DNA of 64,000 nucleotides from Zopfochytrium polystomum (Eukaryota > Chytridiomycota > Chytridiomycetes > Chytridiales > Chytridiaceae). The stretch is from contig JAIVFJ010000191.1 of NCBI GenBank assembly GCA_025765615.1, positions 1 to 64,000 of the forward strand. The letters run 5' to 3'. Below are positions 1 through 11,770 of this stretch, piece by piece. Position 1 is the stretch's first letter. The number at the start of each line of letters is the position of its first letter. The notes below the pieces were generated by a model. It was not told the DNA's origin. It saw nothing but the letters and a program-made list of their open reading frames with translations, and ran no database searches. The position numbers and the translations under genes are program-made.

Positions 1-3000
1 AGGCTTCTCGATCCGACTAAAGAAGTCGATGGAGGCAATGATGAGCTGTTTGGACGCGCTGCAGAGCTGGAAGCGATTCATGACGTGGCCAAAACGTGGA
101 AAACTAAACACATCGCAAGATTATGCTGCTTACAGGAAGATCCGGCCTTGGCAAATCCTCGCTGTTGATTCGCCTCAGAAATGAACTGAAGCAGTCTCCA
201 ACAGTTTTGTGGTAAGATTATTTGGAGATTCTGCTCCCAACTCTCTTCTCATCTACATAGTGAATGTACAGTGATGAGGTAAAGCAGCGAATGTCCTTCG
301 GGGCGTTACTCCATATTTTTCGGTGTATTTCGACGCAATTACGATCATTTGGTATCAAACCCGATGCTTTCCGATTCGGCGAAAACAGGAAGTCCTCCAG
401 TTCCGACAGCCCGCTTGTCTCTCGCAGCTCCAAACTCGCTTTCGGCTCTAAGACATCGCTGGTTGTCCTTCCCGAAATAATTGATACCGAATGGGCATAT
501 CTTGAGAAAGTGATGGAGGCTCTTGGAATTTCTCGCGCAACAAGCCGCCTCCTTGCCATTATCCCAGGAATGAAGGCTTTTCAGGTCAATGAGAGACTTC
601 CTGGTGGCGACTTGACCGGCCGGATCGCTTTTATTATTTACCAAGTTCTTGAAATGGCGCGTACTTTGGGTTTCCATTCGTGCTTCATATGTGATGACAT
701 TCAGGTAAGATTTTGAAAGTGAATTCGCCATCACTGAAGATGTCTACTGATTTTAGTGGTTTGATTTCGAGTCCCACAAAGTACTTCAATCTGTCATGAA
801 GTTTTCTCAGAGCGCTCTATTTGTTTTCAGCGGCCGAACCCAAGGGTGAAGTCTTCCTCCATTTCTTCTTCTCACTTCTGACAGGAATGGGAAGAAAACG
901 AGTACTTTGATGGTTACCAAAGTGCTTCCACGTGTTGGATTCAACTCGAGCCACTTTCGTTCGCATCTCTTGCAGAATTGGTCCATGCGCTCGGTATATT
1001 GTGCAAAAATCCCTTCTCGTCGAAATTTATCAGAAAACCAATGGTGTTCCAGTCGCTGTGCTTGTAGCGATAAGAGGGCTGAAGACCCAAGACGCTCCCA
1101 ATTCCCTGTCCTCTTTAGTTCTTGATAGAGAAAAGGCAATTTCAGCACAGTAAGGGCCTTTTCCGGCTGTGCTGAGTGACTCACCATTTCACAGAATGGA
1201 CATGCTCCCAAAATCTTTCCAAACCGTTTTGGCTGTGGCATCGATCGTTGGACAAATGTTCGATCTGGAAACAGTAGCAGGGGCGATTCAACGTTTACCA
1301 GGCCGTCAAAGCGTCGCTGAACTGACGGCAACCGACCTGGAGCTCGAAATAAGAACTCGCGATCGCTTCGGGTTAATCGTTTGCAAATCCATTGAGAACA
1401 TGGAATATGCTTTCCGTCATTATCTGGTGCAGCAAGGGATCCTGAGTACGCTCCTCCCGAAGCGCCGCGAATCCATTCATCGTGCTGTTATTCAAACTCT
1501 CGAGGAGAAACTACGAATGGGTGGGGACGATAGCTATCTTCTTCCTGTAATAATCCGTCATGTCATGGAGCTAAAGGGTGAAGTCGAGCTGAAGACTTAT
1601 TACTTACATCGTGGGTTCCTCACCGCGGAGAAGACTTAAAAACTGGGGAGGCTCTCTTCTATTTCCGATCCTTGGTCTCCGTAACTCCCAGCTTTCTGGA
1701 CAGTTTGAGTCTTCTGGATAAACTGAATCATTTCGAGTCCTGAGCGCCCTGTACTACGAAACGGGTGAGGTGGTCTTTATTATTGACGCACACTGATAAT
1801 TTTTCGAAGGGACTACGCTAAAACGTGGTTAACTGTTCAAACAGCTTTTCAGTACAGCAGGTTTTCCAACGCGCGTACCAAAATAGCTGGTGCATTGAGT
1901 TGCTTGATTTACCATGTTCGCACGGTTTTTTCTCTTCGAGCCGCCAATCCAATGGAGAAGATTCGAATCGGATTTTCATATCTTCACCAAACATTTCCTC
2001 TCATCTTTAGTGAATGCTTTCCAATTCCGAAAAGACGCCTCAGAAAAACTCGATCCAAAAGGTCTTTCAGCGAGGATTTAATCACTAAGCTTGGCGCATA
2101 TGTACGCAACATTATGGCTGCTTCAGAGCTTCCATATGAAATCTACGCGGCCGGAATCGCCCAACTTGGGAAGATTGATATGATTTTCAACCAAAATTGT
2201 ATGCTGTCCACAATCATTCTTTCAGAGGTGATTCTGAGTTCAACAGCCGAGCAGTGGCGAAACGGGTTTATATGGCCTTATAAATTATCTCTTCATCGAT
2301 TTGGGTCACTGCTATCAATTCTTGGCCTCAGGCGATCAGGAACAATTTACAAAAACTTGTCTGAAATTGTTTCTGACCAGACCTTCACTTTCGATGATCG
2401 CATCCGCAAGGGAAAATTTGCAATAAGCGCGGCTGGGGAGTATTTGTTTGGAGGATTAAAACCTGACGAGAGATACTTTGAGCTATTGTACAATTCCATG
2501 ACTTTCTTTAAAGAGGGCGGACTTGAGCTCGGGGCCACTCCAATGAGATCGCTGATGCGACTACACCAGATACTTCAGTCGTAAGTTAATCAGACTTGAA
2601 AAGTGCGACACGCAAACTCATCGCTTCTAGAGTAGGAAAATTCAATCCGAAATTGGCGGAGGAAGAAATTTTTCGAATTGATGATTTAATCGACTATTAT
2701 TCATCGAATTCCCCAATTGCATTGCCAGTTCTTGCACTCAAACTTTGTCGATGTACTGAGGCAGTTTTGCTTTGCGAAACGTTCGACGCACAGACTTTCT
2801 ATCGATCTTCGGATTCGGTAGGACTTTTCGCCGAGGTTCGTTCAGGTCATCGATCTATCCCAAAGCTTCCTTGACCCACTTATTATTTCCGTGGTAGATG
2901 AAACGAGCTGGAATGCCCCTTTCCAATTCAACCTTAATTATGGGGTTCATAGAGCTAGTACTGCTTGATTTTGAGAATTCTGTCAAACACGCGAGAATTC

Positions 3001-3601
3001 AAGCATGGCTTGAGAGTTATGGTGGTGCGGTGGAACAGTGTGAATTATTTCTATCGCCTGTTTCGCCCTTGCTGGTATGCTGAGCCTGACCAATGCAATA
3101 GTCCATTAACGCTCCTCGTAGATACCCGCGCTATGTCATGCTATTTTGCTTTCTCTTTTCGCTCTTTCGAATGTTGGCCTTCTTAGTCTGGACGTATCAC
3201 CGGCAGAGCCCATCGACATGGACAGCATTCAGGACTTCAGCAATCAACTTATATCGACGATTCAATCCGCAGTACGCCGTTCAAGACCTGTATCTCCACT
3301 TGTAAAATGCGCCCGTGCACTTACCGATGCAACAGCCTGTCTATTTAGCAAAAAGGAGTTATCCAAGAAAAAAGTTCTTGATCGGTTTGCGAGTGATTGC
3401 CACCGCATTGTCAAGGAGTTTGCAGGCTTGCTGCATGATTATCAAGTCTTGATAATCAGTGCACGGCGGCTTCGAGCGTTGTGGATAACTGGGAAGCGAG
3501 AGGTGCTGTCGGAAGTAGCTACTATATTGGCACGAATGGAGAGTTACGATGTCGAGTGGGAGCGGCGCATTCTCAAAGAGATTTACTATCATAGATTTTA
3601 A
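1..3601 (+). pseudogene. Soluble adenylyl cyclase (ADCY10)-like AAA ATPase/helical-repeat gene, 5' partial, frame-broken
   Basis: This is the C-terminal part of a large ADCY10-type protein: a signalling cyclase whose N-terminal cyclase domains would lie upstream of the window. Visible in order are an AAA start motif (ELFGRAAELEAI, 37-78), a Walker A (GRSGLGKSS, about 138-164), a Walker B-like hydrophobic stretch ending in DDIQ-WFD (about 672-765), a segment with the family pattern 'F.HYLVQQ..L..LLP..R..IHRAV' (1169-1639), and long alpha-helical regions to a stop at 3601. Clean introns with matching phase are 212-271 and 705-756. The frame breaks without a plausible intron near 100-117, 985-1010 and 1630-1645, and probably near 890. 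Later helical pieces lie at 1895-2584, 2596-2874, 2898-3083 and 3146-3601. Family assignment is fairly secure. The breaks suggest a decaying gene, although assembly indels cannot be excluded; intact neighbouring genes argue against a generally poor sequence. Confidence 0.65.
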
Positions 3602-3817
3602 TCATTTCAAATCTGTCAAACAGCCTTCTCAAACTGACCGCTTCTCAAACTAACCGCTCCTTCCATTAAGTCACCGACTTAAATTCAAAATATATTGAGA
3701 CGTTGCCTTTCTCGTGGACGCTGGAAAATATCGCCCTGGCTATGCTGCAATCATTATCTCCATTGCAAATGGACTTGTCAAATCTTCGATTGCCCTTGCG
3801 TTGCTCGACGAGCGATA

Positions 3818-4335
3818 ATGCAGTTAAAGTTCGTCCCCTCGATCGTGACGGCTCAGTCCGCTTCACTCACCCAGGCCCGGCGTCGCGCCCTCCTCGCGTA
3901 CAGGGACTGGATCAGAGCTGTGAGTATTTTTGTTTGGAGGTCCTCGGCGATGCGGATGATGCGATCCCTGTGGGTCGCGGATCGATCAGTCACGCTCCAC
4001 TTCGTGATCTGATCGCAGATCCAACCCTCACAAAACAGTTACTGACCCCAACATTTTTTCGCTCCTCCATCTAGAGCCCGCACATCGTCGAGCTCTACCA
4101 GCTCGACATCACCACATCCGCCCTCAAACGTCGCGTTCGCCAGGCCTACGAGGAGTCCCGCCACGTCTCGGACCTTGGTGTCATCGACGTCATGCTTCTC
4201 AAGAGCCGCCAAGAACTCGAAGAAACGCTGAACTTCTGGAAGCAAAAGACGCACGTCATGCGATACTTTGAGCAGAACCCGTACGCCGAGCCAAAGCCGC
4301 GGGACTTTCTGGGCAAGTTTTATGAGGGAAGATGA
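3818..4335 (+). CDS. NDUFA6: NADH:ubiquinone oxidoreductase LYR-motif accessory subunit (NDUFA6/B14 type)
   Basis: Predicted 120-aa accessory subunit of mitochondrial complex I, an LYR-family protein of the peripheral arm that binds acyl carrier protein. Exon 1 is 3818-3919, the intron 3920-4074 (GTGAGT...CTAG), exon 2 4075-4335, with phase 0 at the junction. The LYR motif appears as LAYRDWIR near residues 27-34. It is followed by the conserved helices (VELYQLDI, LEETLNFWKQKTHVMRYF) and the typical C-terminus KPRDFLGKFYEG. Length matches fungal orthologs (about 120-135 aa). The start is the only ATG in frame before the LYR motif, and no long presequence is seen, as expected for this subunit. 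It sits 217 nt downstream of the broken cyclase-like gene on the same strand and has its own context. Identification rests on strong motif agreement along the whole length. Confidence 0.94.
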
Positions 4336-4661
4336 AATCCTTGTGATTTCTGGTAGCTGGACGGGCCAGTTTCTCTGATCTGTTTACTGCCTTGCACATT
4401 CTTTATCACGAACAAAGTTGAAGTCAAATCCATGGGATTAGGGGGTTGGCGAGAGTTTCCAGGCAGTTCATTAATAATTTAGGACCCAAACTGGTGGGAG
4501 TTGTGGTTACTGATTCTCGGTTCAAGGGGGGGTGGTTGCCACCAATCTTACTGACCTTGTCACAAACGGCCCCTTCTGGCCACGCGTCGTCGCATTGGAT
4601 CACAACCCTCGGGGAGCGGCACATTGCACATTGCGAGGCTTTCGATCAAAGCAGCGGGAGG

Positions 4662-5229
4662 ATGGCCAAGAACGACGACGAAACGAAGAAAGCAGACCAG
4701 GTCTCATCCGCCACCCCAGCGGCGGCGGCGGCAGCAGCAGCAGCAGCCACAGAGCCGCCAGCGCCGTCAAAGCCCAAAGCCGCCCTTGAAGAGGACGATG
4801 AATTCGAGGACTTCCCCGCCGTGGAAGGTGAGCGAGTGGTTGGACACTAGAGATTGGATGGATCGGCGGATTGGAGCGGATGGAAGCGGACGCGATCGAG
4901 AGGGACAACTGCACATTGAACCTTAGGATTGATTGCTGGGGCCCCTCGCGCAAGCCAGATCTGACTGCTGCACTTCAACTCTCTGCACCTGCCTTTTTCC
5001 GGCCCCCCTTCACGTTTTAGGTTGGGAAGACGATGCGGGCGTCGAGCCGCTGAACGCGTGGGAGGACGCCTGGGAAGACGATGACGAGTCCACTGACTTT
5101 GCTGAGCTGCTGAGGTTCGTCCCATCCCCTATGCTTCATGTTTGCCTCTTTTTCGGCTGGGGTAACAAATGTTTGCACAGGGAAGAGCACAAAAAGAAAA
5201 CCGCCGGAGTAGCACCAATGAAAGCATGA
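4662..5229 (+). CDS. SEM1: 26S proteasome lid subunit Sem1/Dss1
   Basis: Small acidic intrinsically disordered protein (102 aa) of the Sem1/DSS1 family. Family members stabilise the 26S proteasome lid and also act in TREX-2 and BRCA2-type complexes. Three exons: 4662-4827, 5021-5114, 5181-5229; introns GTGAGC...TTTTAG and GTTCGT...CACAG restore one frame. The two family signature blocks are visible: EEDDEFEDFP (about residues 44-53) and a Trp-rich acidic block W-EDD...NAWEDAWEDDDESTDF (from residue 57), followed by the usual short helical tail (ELLREEHKKK). An N-terminal insertion with a run of ten alanines (about residues 19-28) is unusual compared with yeast Sem1. The exon 2/exon 3 donor GTTCGT is weak but the phase and the resulting helix fit the family. 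Confidence 0.9.
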
Positions 5230-6175
5230 ATAAAAGCTGGCGTAAAAATCGGGATTAGCTGTAATTGTTGGCAAACAAACTGAATACGTGCCACGCCCAT
5301 CCATCCGCTGGGATAATACGCTCGGCTACATAACCGTACTCGTTGGCAACTGAGCCCCTACGAACTTCCTCCAACTTCTCTCGATTCTCACTTCGTTTCC
5401 AGCCAAACTTGACCGAAGGCCACTGCACGTCGCTCGAAAATTGTCAATCTCGTCGGGATCTGCTATTCTGTCCGTCGTGGTCGGCACCGCCAATACGGCC
5501 GTCGCCAAGATATTCTCCGTTGCGTTTCTCCTCTCTACCTGGCGTTGGCATCGCCGTGCGCTAGGGCCTTGCAGGCCTCGCTCTGTGGCCGGTCGCTTAT
5601 TTTGCTCACAGCCGGTCGACCATATTACTGGCACTGGCTGTCTACACCTTCACAAAGTCCCAGGTTGCGGTACACTGTGGATTTGACTGGACGCGGGTAT
5701 CTTCTTCAATGGAACGTCACGGCCGTCTTTCAGCCACCATTCGATGCGACGGGTAAGGGAGATTAGCATCGGAAGACAGATGCCTGTGACCGCCGCGGGA
5801 TCAGAATACACCTGCACCCCAAAGACCGCCAGATGGACCGACGTTCGTCGCATTGGTTGGATTCAGCTTCTTGACCTGCAACAGCCAGTCGACCGCATAA
5901 ACGATTGTCTTGGCCTGGCCAACACGTGACCGTCACAAGGACGTGAATCGAGTGAATCCTCCCCAAATGGCCCGATTTCAACCAAACGGACAAAGGTTTG
6001 CCTTCCTACCTTTTTAGGTCAGTGTCTCTCCTGTCCTTTCGGCACTCCGCTTCAATTTCTCTCGAAACAACCGGCTTGACCAGTCACCACATCGGAACTT
6101 GCCGGCCCCCCCTCACTCCTTCCTCGCCATCACCGTATAAGGTTTCATTCCTTTCAATTGCGATCCCTCCCATTC
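5230..6175. other. Gene-poor spacer between SEM1 and CYT1
   Basis: No convincing coding region. Short frames on both strands overlap each other and show no recognisable domain. One minus-strand stretch (about 5650-5850) contains R-R-I-E-W-W-L-K-D-G followed by V-P-L-K-K. It resembles a single unit of the WW..SGL-type repeat seen at 60.9-62.5 kb, but is too short to call. The last 150 nt before the CYT1 start are pyrimidine-rich, consistent with a fungal promoter/5' leader. Confidence 0.5.
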
Positions 6176-7384
6176 ATGTTTTCGGCGCGCTTTACTGCCC
6201 TTGGCAGGGCCGGTACCCGTGCCTTCCGAGGCGCCCGCTTTGCGGCGACTTCCTCATCGTCCTCGACCTCGGAGGGGGCTTTCGGAAAGACCGACAAAGA
6301 TGCCGCGATCTGGCTCGTCAAGGCCGCTGCCGTCTCCGGGGTCCTCGGATTTATCTTCTCAGAATATGTCCTCACCGAAAAGCGCCTCGCCAAGCTGAAG
6401 AACCCCTTTTTGGACGAGCCCCAGGCGTTCACTCTGATTGACAAAGGTATGCATGCCCACCCACTGCCGTGGGAGCACCGCGGTTTCTTCAAAACCTACG
6501 ATCACGCTGCGTGAGTAGATCCTCGCGTTAAGCACTTGTCCCTGACTCTGATCACATCGTTGGACCGGCTTTAGCCTTCGCCGCGGATACCAGGTGTACC
6601 GTGAGATTTGTGCTGCGTGCCACTCGATGAACCTCATTCACTGGCGTAACCTCGTTGGTGTGACCCACTCCGAAGAGGAAGCCAAAGCCATGGCCGCGGA
6701 GTATGAGTACCAGGACGGACCTGACGACAAGGGCGAGCTCTTCATGCGTCCAGGAAAGGTAAATGGGAGTGCAGGGGTGTAACGTAACGGAGCAACTGAA
6801 AACATCTTTTTCAGTTGACGGACCGAATGCCGGTACCATACCACAACGACGAATCGGCGCGTGTTGCAAACGGCGGCGCTCTCCCGCCCGACTTGTCGTG
6901 CATCGCCCGCGCCCGCCACGGCGAGGAGGACTACATCTTCAACCTCCTTCTCGGCTACTCGGACCCTCCCGCCGGTTTCCTGATTCGCGAGGGCCTCCAC
7001 TTCAACCGCTACTTCCCCGGTGGCGCCATCGCCATGGCCCGCGCGGTGTACGACGAGGTTGTCGACTACGAGGACGGCACGCCAAACAATGCGTCGCAGA
7101 TCGCAAAGGACGTGTCCACGTTCCTCGCGTGGGCTAGCTACCCCGAGCACGACGAGCGCAAGAAGATGGGGATGAAGGCCGTCGCCATGTCCGTCGCCAT
7201 GCTGGGACTGTCCATCTGGTGGAAGCGATTCAAGTGGAGCCTCATCAAGTCGAAGAAGCTGGCGTACCGGCCGTCGAAGGACGTGAGTGGTTTTGCCCTT
7301 TTCTTTTGTTTCCTCTTTGTGCTGCACTTCGTAATGCCGACAAACTACTTCCTCTTCATCTGATGACAGGTCCGTGATGTTTAA
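6176..7384 (+). CDS. CYT1: Cytochrome c1, heme subunit of complex III
   Basis: Predicted 333-aa cytochrome c1, which passes electrons from the Rieske protein to cytochrome c in the inner mitochondrial membrane. Exons 6176-6510, 6575-6758, 6815-7282, 7370-7384; the last exon holds only the final five codons including the stop. Visible features: an Arg/Ser-rich bipartite presequence with a hydrophobic sorting segment (about 45-62), the covalent heme site CAACH at residues 124-128, the PDLS.I.RARHG..DYIF block, the axial-Met segment [13 protein letters not shown], and a C-terminal transmembrane anchor ([15 protein letters not shown]) with a basic tail. The start ATG at 6176 is chosen over in-frame upstream non-ATG codons because it begins the presequence. 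Length and every motif match fungal orthologs. Confidence 0.97.
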
Positions 7385-7788
7385 AGCGCGAAACTGCCTT
7401 ATAACTAGCAGGATAGAAACCGCTTCTTCTCTCCCACCTCCTGGCCTCTCGCTTGGCCTTTCGATATATACTCCCTCGTTTTTATTCCCCTTTTTCTCTG
7501 TTAAACGTCGTGGATGAATCGATGTCGGGAGCTTGCCTGCAGGAGCAGGAGCGAATCCGCAGCCTTCTTCCTTGAGTGGGTTTCTTGTCTTTTAGCGCAC
7601 AACATGGGCGTGGCCAGACGCTCAACACAAAGAGTCTTTGAAGTCAAGTGCGCCAGCCACATCGCCGAAGAAGCGATGGTCTACTTCGGTTGAGCCCGAG
7701 CTGGTAGGGTGAATAAATGCTCACGTTATTAGTGGTGTTTTGGGTTTGACGGCGATGGGGAGCCGAGCTTGAGTGGGACCTACCTGTC

Positions 7789-7860
7789 AGTGTGTCTTGT
7801 CTGTCTGACTGTCAGTCTGTCTGTCTGTCTGTCTAACTCTCGGACTGTCTGTCTCCCTCT
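7789..7860 (+). repeat. Imperfect (CTGT)n microsatellite
   Basis: A run of CTGT/GTCT units with a few interruptions, within non-coding DNA between CYT1 and the SH3-domain gene. Confidence 0.85.
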
Positions 7861-8144
7861 GCATCTTCCCTTCTTACTCGCCCTGTCGGCTCCCCATTGA
7901 AACTCACCTCCAACAAGCACAAGAGTGTGTTTGTCTGTCTCTCGTTTTGGACCTCACCGCCTCAACCGTTGGCATCGCGCGGCCCCCTACTCAACAGCAA
8001 CAAGAAAACGCATCATCATCATCAACCAGCCGACTGGGTCGAGAAACCCCTCTCAACTAACTTCCCTTGCATCCCAAACCCGCCCCCTCCCTTCCCCCCC
8101 CCCTCGGCCCGCCGCCGCCCCTTCTTGCTCTTCTTCTAAAGGAG

Positions 8145-8216
8145 ACGGAACGAAGGAAGGAACGAAGGAAGGAAGGAAGGAAAAGGCTATAACCAGGTGG
8201 TGGTGGTGGTGGTAGT
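8145..8216 (+). repeat. (GGAA)n and (GGT)n microsatellites in the leader of the SH3 gene
   Basis: Tandem GAAGGAAC/GGAA units (8145-8185) and a GGT run (8195-8216) lie immediately 5' of the ATG at 8232. They probably form part of the 5' untranslated leader. Confidence 0.8.
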
Positions 8217-8231
8217 AGATCGGGAGGAGGA

Positions 8232-11200
8232 ATGAGCCAGCAGACGCAGCAGCAGCAGATGCTGCTGCATCTCGCACAGCAGCAGCAGCGGCAGATGCAG
8301 CTCCTGGCTGCCGAGGGCAAGACCCTGCCTGCCTCCACGTCCGCCTACCTCCAGAACCAGCAGCTGTTGCAGCAGCACATTCTCTACCAGCAGCAGCTTT
8401 TGCAGCACCAGCAGCTGGCTAAGGCGGCAGCCGCCGCCTCCGGCACTACTCAACCCGCAGTTGCCTCTGGCCCGCCACAGATGGGGCAGATGGGGCAGCC
8501 GCCCGACCAACAGCCCTCGTACATGGCGGCATCTTCGACGATCAACCCAAATGCCGGCATCAATCTTCCCGGCGTCCTATCAACCGCGGGGTCCGTGCCG
8601 TCTTTGATCAGCGGAGGGGCTGCCGGCCCGTCGGCCACTTCGGCATCCCCCAATCGACAGAACGACTACCAAGCTTCCTCGTCAGCACACTTCCCGCCTC
8701 AAATGCAGCATCAGTCTCAGCCGCAGCCGCAGCCACAGCAGCAGCCGCAGCACCAGCAGCAGCAACAGCAACAACTTCAACAGCCACGGCAACCGCAATC
8801 GATGGCCCAACGCAGCAGTCCTCAGCAGCAGTTCAACAACGTCTCGAAACCAACTTCATCGCCCAGATCCATTCCACCCACCCCAACGCGGGTATCCCCG
8901 TCGGCGATACCGATCGAAGAGGAGGATGAGGATGCAAAACAATTCAAGAACGACTTGATCTTTAAGATCCGATCGATCGATGCCTATCTCGCTCCAGCCG
9001 ACTGCCCAGACCACCTGTCTTTCCGAAAGGGACAGGCGTTTTAGTGAGTTTGCGATCGCTTTCACTCTTTTAATCCTGTGGCTGACGATCTTCAAAAACT
9101 ACAGCGCTCTCGCTTACATTCCTGAAAGAAAATGCTTCTTTGTGAGCACACAGGTACAGAACTTCACCCCTTTCCTGCGATCTACTCCTCCTGCCTACGA
9201 TCTTCTCACTCTTGAGCTTCCAATACATGCAGTACGCCACGCCATTCTCGCGAACGTCTGTTAATGGTTTTGTACCACGCAAGTACTTTGAAGTAGTCGA
9301 TCTCAACAGTCCAGAACCCGCCACAAAGAAGGCATCCAAATCCTCAAAGTCGACAAAGCCTGCCGGCGCCGCTGCCTCCACCTCCACGTCGTCATCGACA
9401 TCCGCCCCCAAGCCCTCGGAAAATCTGCAGACTCAAATTACTCCAGTCAAGGCGCAAAGCGTTGGACCGACGTCGAATGCGACACCGGCGAAGCAATCGC
9501 AGCTTCAAACACGAAGCCAGTCGGAAAACAGTATTGGATGGCAACCGCAGAACCAGCAAGGGCGTCCCTATATTCCTGTGAACCCCAGCCCCGCGCCGTA
9601 CGGCCGCCTTGTGGAAGCTCCTTCTGATTCCGAGGCGACTTTGAAGGTGTCATCGTCCTTTCCGTCAAATTCCGACATGCAAGGCAAACAGTCCTTGGAC
9701 CTTCTGCGGTCAAGAAGCCGCGACGTGTTGTGGTCATTCAAAAAGAGCTCTGATCGCTCAACTCCGCTGCCGGATTCGCACGCGCAGCTTCCAAGAAGCT
9801 CCCACAACCGGGGGACTCAGCAGGAGTATTCGGACCCAACCTCTCAGCGGCTCGTGCAGCCGCAGCAGCCTGTCGAAAAGGAGCGAACAGGGTGGCGGTG
9901 GGGCTTCGGGAAGAATAAGTCGTCCTCTCGGGCAACTTCGCCGCACCAAGATTCCATCGCTGCAGCGCAGGACGCGTATCAAGCACAACAGCAAGCGTCA
10001 AATCGAAGCAGGTCTCTTTCCAATCCATCGCAGATCCCCTTCCCACCTGCCCATCCTCCTCTACCCAAAAGCCCCATGCCAAGATCGGGCGCAGCGTCGA
10101 AGCAATCTGGCACCTCGGCCCCTGCCCCGGAGCGGCTTCTAGCCAGCTGGGACAATAGCGACAGAATGTCGGTCAGCTCTTTTGCCCCGCCAACAAGTGC
10201 CTCTTCGCACTGGCGAAAGAAAACGCATCATGACCACTTGGACCAGCAAGGCCGGGCCGATAGCATGGATTCTACCGCGCGGGACCGAAACCAGGGAAGC
10301 ATGGATCGCAGAAAATCGTTCGTTCGAATTCTCACTGCGTTGAGATCGCAAGACAAGGAAAAAACGAATCCGCACGCAGCGGAGGGTAGCAATCCCGCGA
10401 CATATGGATTTTTGAACATTCCCACGCTCGGAAGGAGGGGCCGCGGCCCGAGGACACCCGGCCCTAAAACGCCAGGGGGTGGTGCGCGAACTCCGGTTCC
10501 TTCGATTCACGACGAGCGCGGAACCCCGCGCACTCCCAAAACGCCGTTCCCGTTCTTCCGCAACCCTTTTTCGGCCAAAACGCCCGCTGCACCAACAACT
10601 GCGGCACCATCGGCTTACCCCTACTACGATCCCAAAAATCCCACGTCGGCGTACCCGCTGACCGCTCACAGCGCGCACGTTCAGGCCCTTACCCATCACC
10701 AGATGGTTCAGGGTTACCTGAGCGGCACACCGAGCACGATGATGGCCCCGCAAAACGTCAATGGCGCTAGGGCACCCGTCAACTCCGCCGTTTTCATTCC
10801 AGCGCAGCCCTACAATGTGAACGCGCCACAGCAATCCCAGCAGTCCCATCAGTATCAGTCGGGCGGCCAGACGTTTTTCGGTCCTGGAGGCCCGTCTCAC
10901 TCTCGAAATGTTACTCCTGGAAGTTCTCCGCGTGCTCCGTCTCGTGGATCCATACGTGAGCTGCCATCGCCTAGGACCTTGAACACTTTTGGCCTGAGCG
11001 ATGGGGCTGGTGGTGTTATGAGCGGTGGGATCTCCAGCAGCGGGCTACAGCCGTCGTCGATGAATGTTACTGCTTTTTCCCCTGGTTACATTCCCCAGAA
11101 CATTCACCCCTACCATCAGCAAGTCCAGCAGCAGCAACAGCAGCAACAGCAATACCACTTTTCGCCCCAGATGTATCCCCAGCAACTGCCCGGACCAAGT

Positions 11201-11770
11201 CCGTTCGCTCAACCCCTCCCGCAAGGCACGGGTGGCATTCTTCCGACAGCCTTACACCCTGCGATGGCCGCGCCTGGTGCCGGTACATTCCCGTCGCCTC
11301 AAATTTCAAACCCGGATTCCGGAGACGAAGCGAATTTCTCTTCTTCGTCGTCCACCAATCCAAAGGGAATTCGCAAAATATCCTCACTCAGCGGCCTTCC
11401 CAGACCAGGCAGCGCCCTTCTTCCCACCCCTCTTCCCCCGCAGCCACCGCAGCTCCCGCAACTTCCACCGTTTTCAAATTCGCCTCTGGAGGGTGCTCTC
11501 GATTTCAGCCCCAACCCAGCGGGTAACCACAACATAAACTCTTCGCCCTCGCTGCAAAAGCAAAACCTCGTTCCGTACGCCTACGGCGCCGGCGGAAATG
11601 CCATGATGAGCCCTATGTATGGGGCAGCGAGCTCCCCGTCGGTGAACGTTGGTGCGTTGAGGGGTGCCATGGGTGGCATGGGTATCAACGATGTGGGAAA
11701 CGACGGATCCATGTCGTTTAGGTCGACGAGTCTGAATTGGGAGGCGGCTGGAACGCCAAAGAAGCGATGA
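8232..11770 (+). CDS. Large disordered protein with a single SH3 domain and poly-Q tracts
   Basis: Predicted 1132-aa protein. Exons 8232-9043, 9105-9153, 9233-11770; introns GTGAGT...ACAG and GTACAG...GCAG keep phase. Residues 1-250 are Q/P/S-rich with poly-Q runs. A lone SH3 domain follows at about 247-312. The SH3 signature is clear: D-HLSFRKGQAFYAL (ALYDY/RT-loop equivalent), a FFVST strand, and NGFVPRKYFEVVDL in the position of the G-x-VP-x-x-Y-F-E motif. The remaining 800 residues are predicted disordered, with many S/T-P sites, a GRRGRGPRTPGPKTPGGGAR basic stretch and a second poly-Q (around residue 940). SH3 domains of this Bem1-like spelling bind proline-rich partners in polarity and cytoskeletal signalling. 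I do not recognise a specific ortholog and infer a scaffold role only. Confidence 0.78.

Larger units (their letters stand above)
7385..8231. other. CYT1 3' region and promoter/leader of the SH3 gene
   Basis: No coding region supported. The stretch holds the CYT1 3' untranslated region, then low-complexity DNA: CTGT/GTCT repeats (about 7790-7860), CAT repeats, a C-rich run, GGAA-type repeats and a GGT run just before the next start codon. A long simple-sequence leader of this kind is common upstream of poly-Q genes. Confidence 0.6.
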
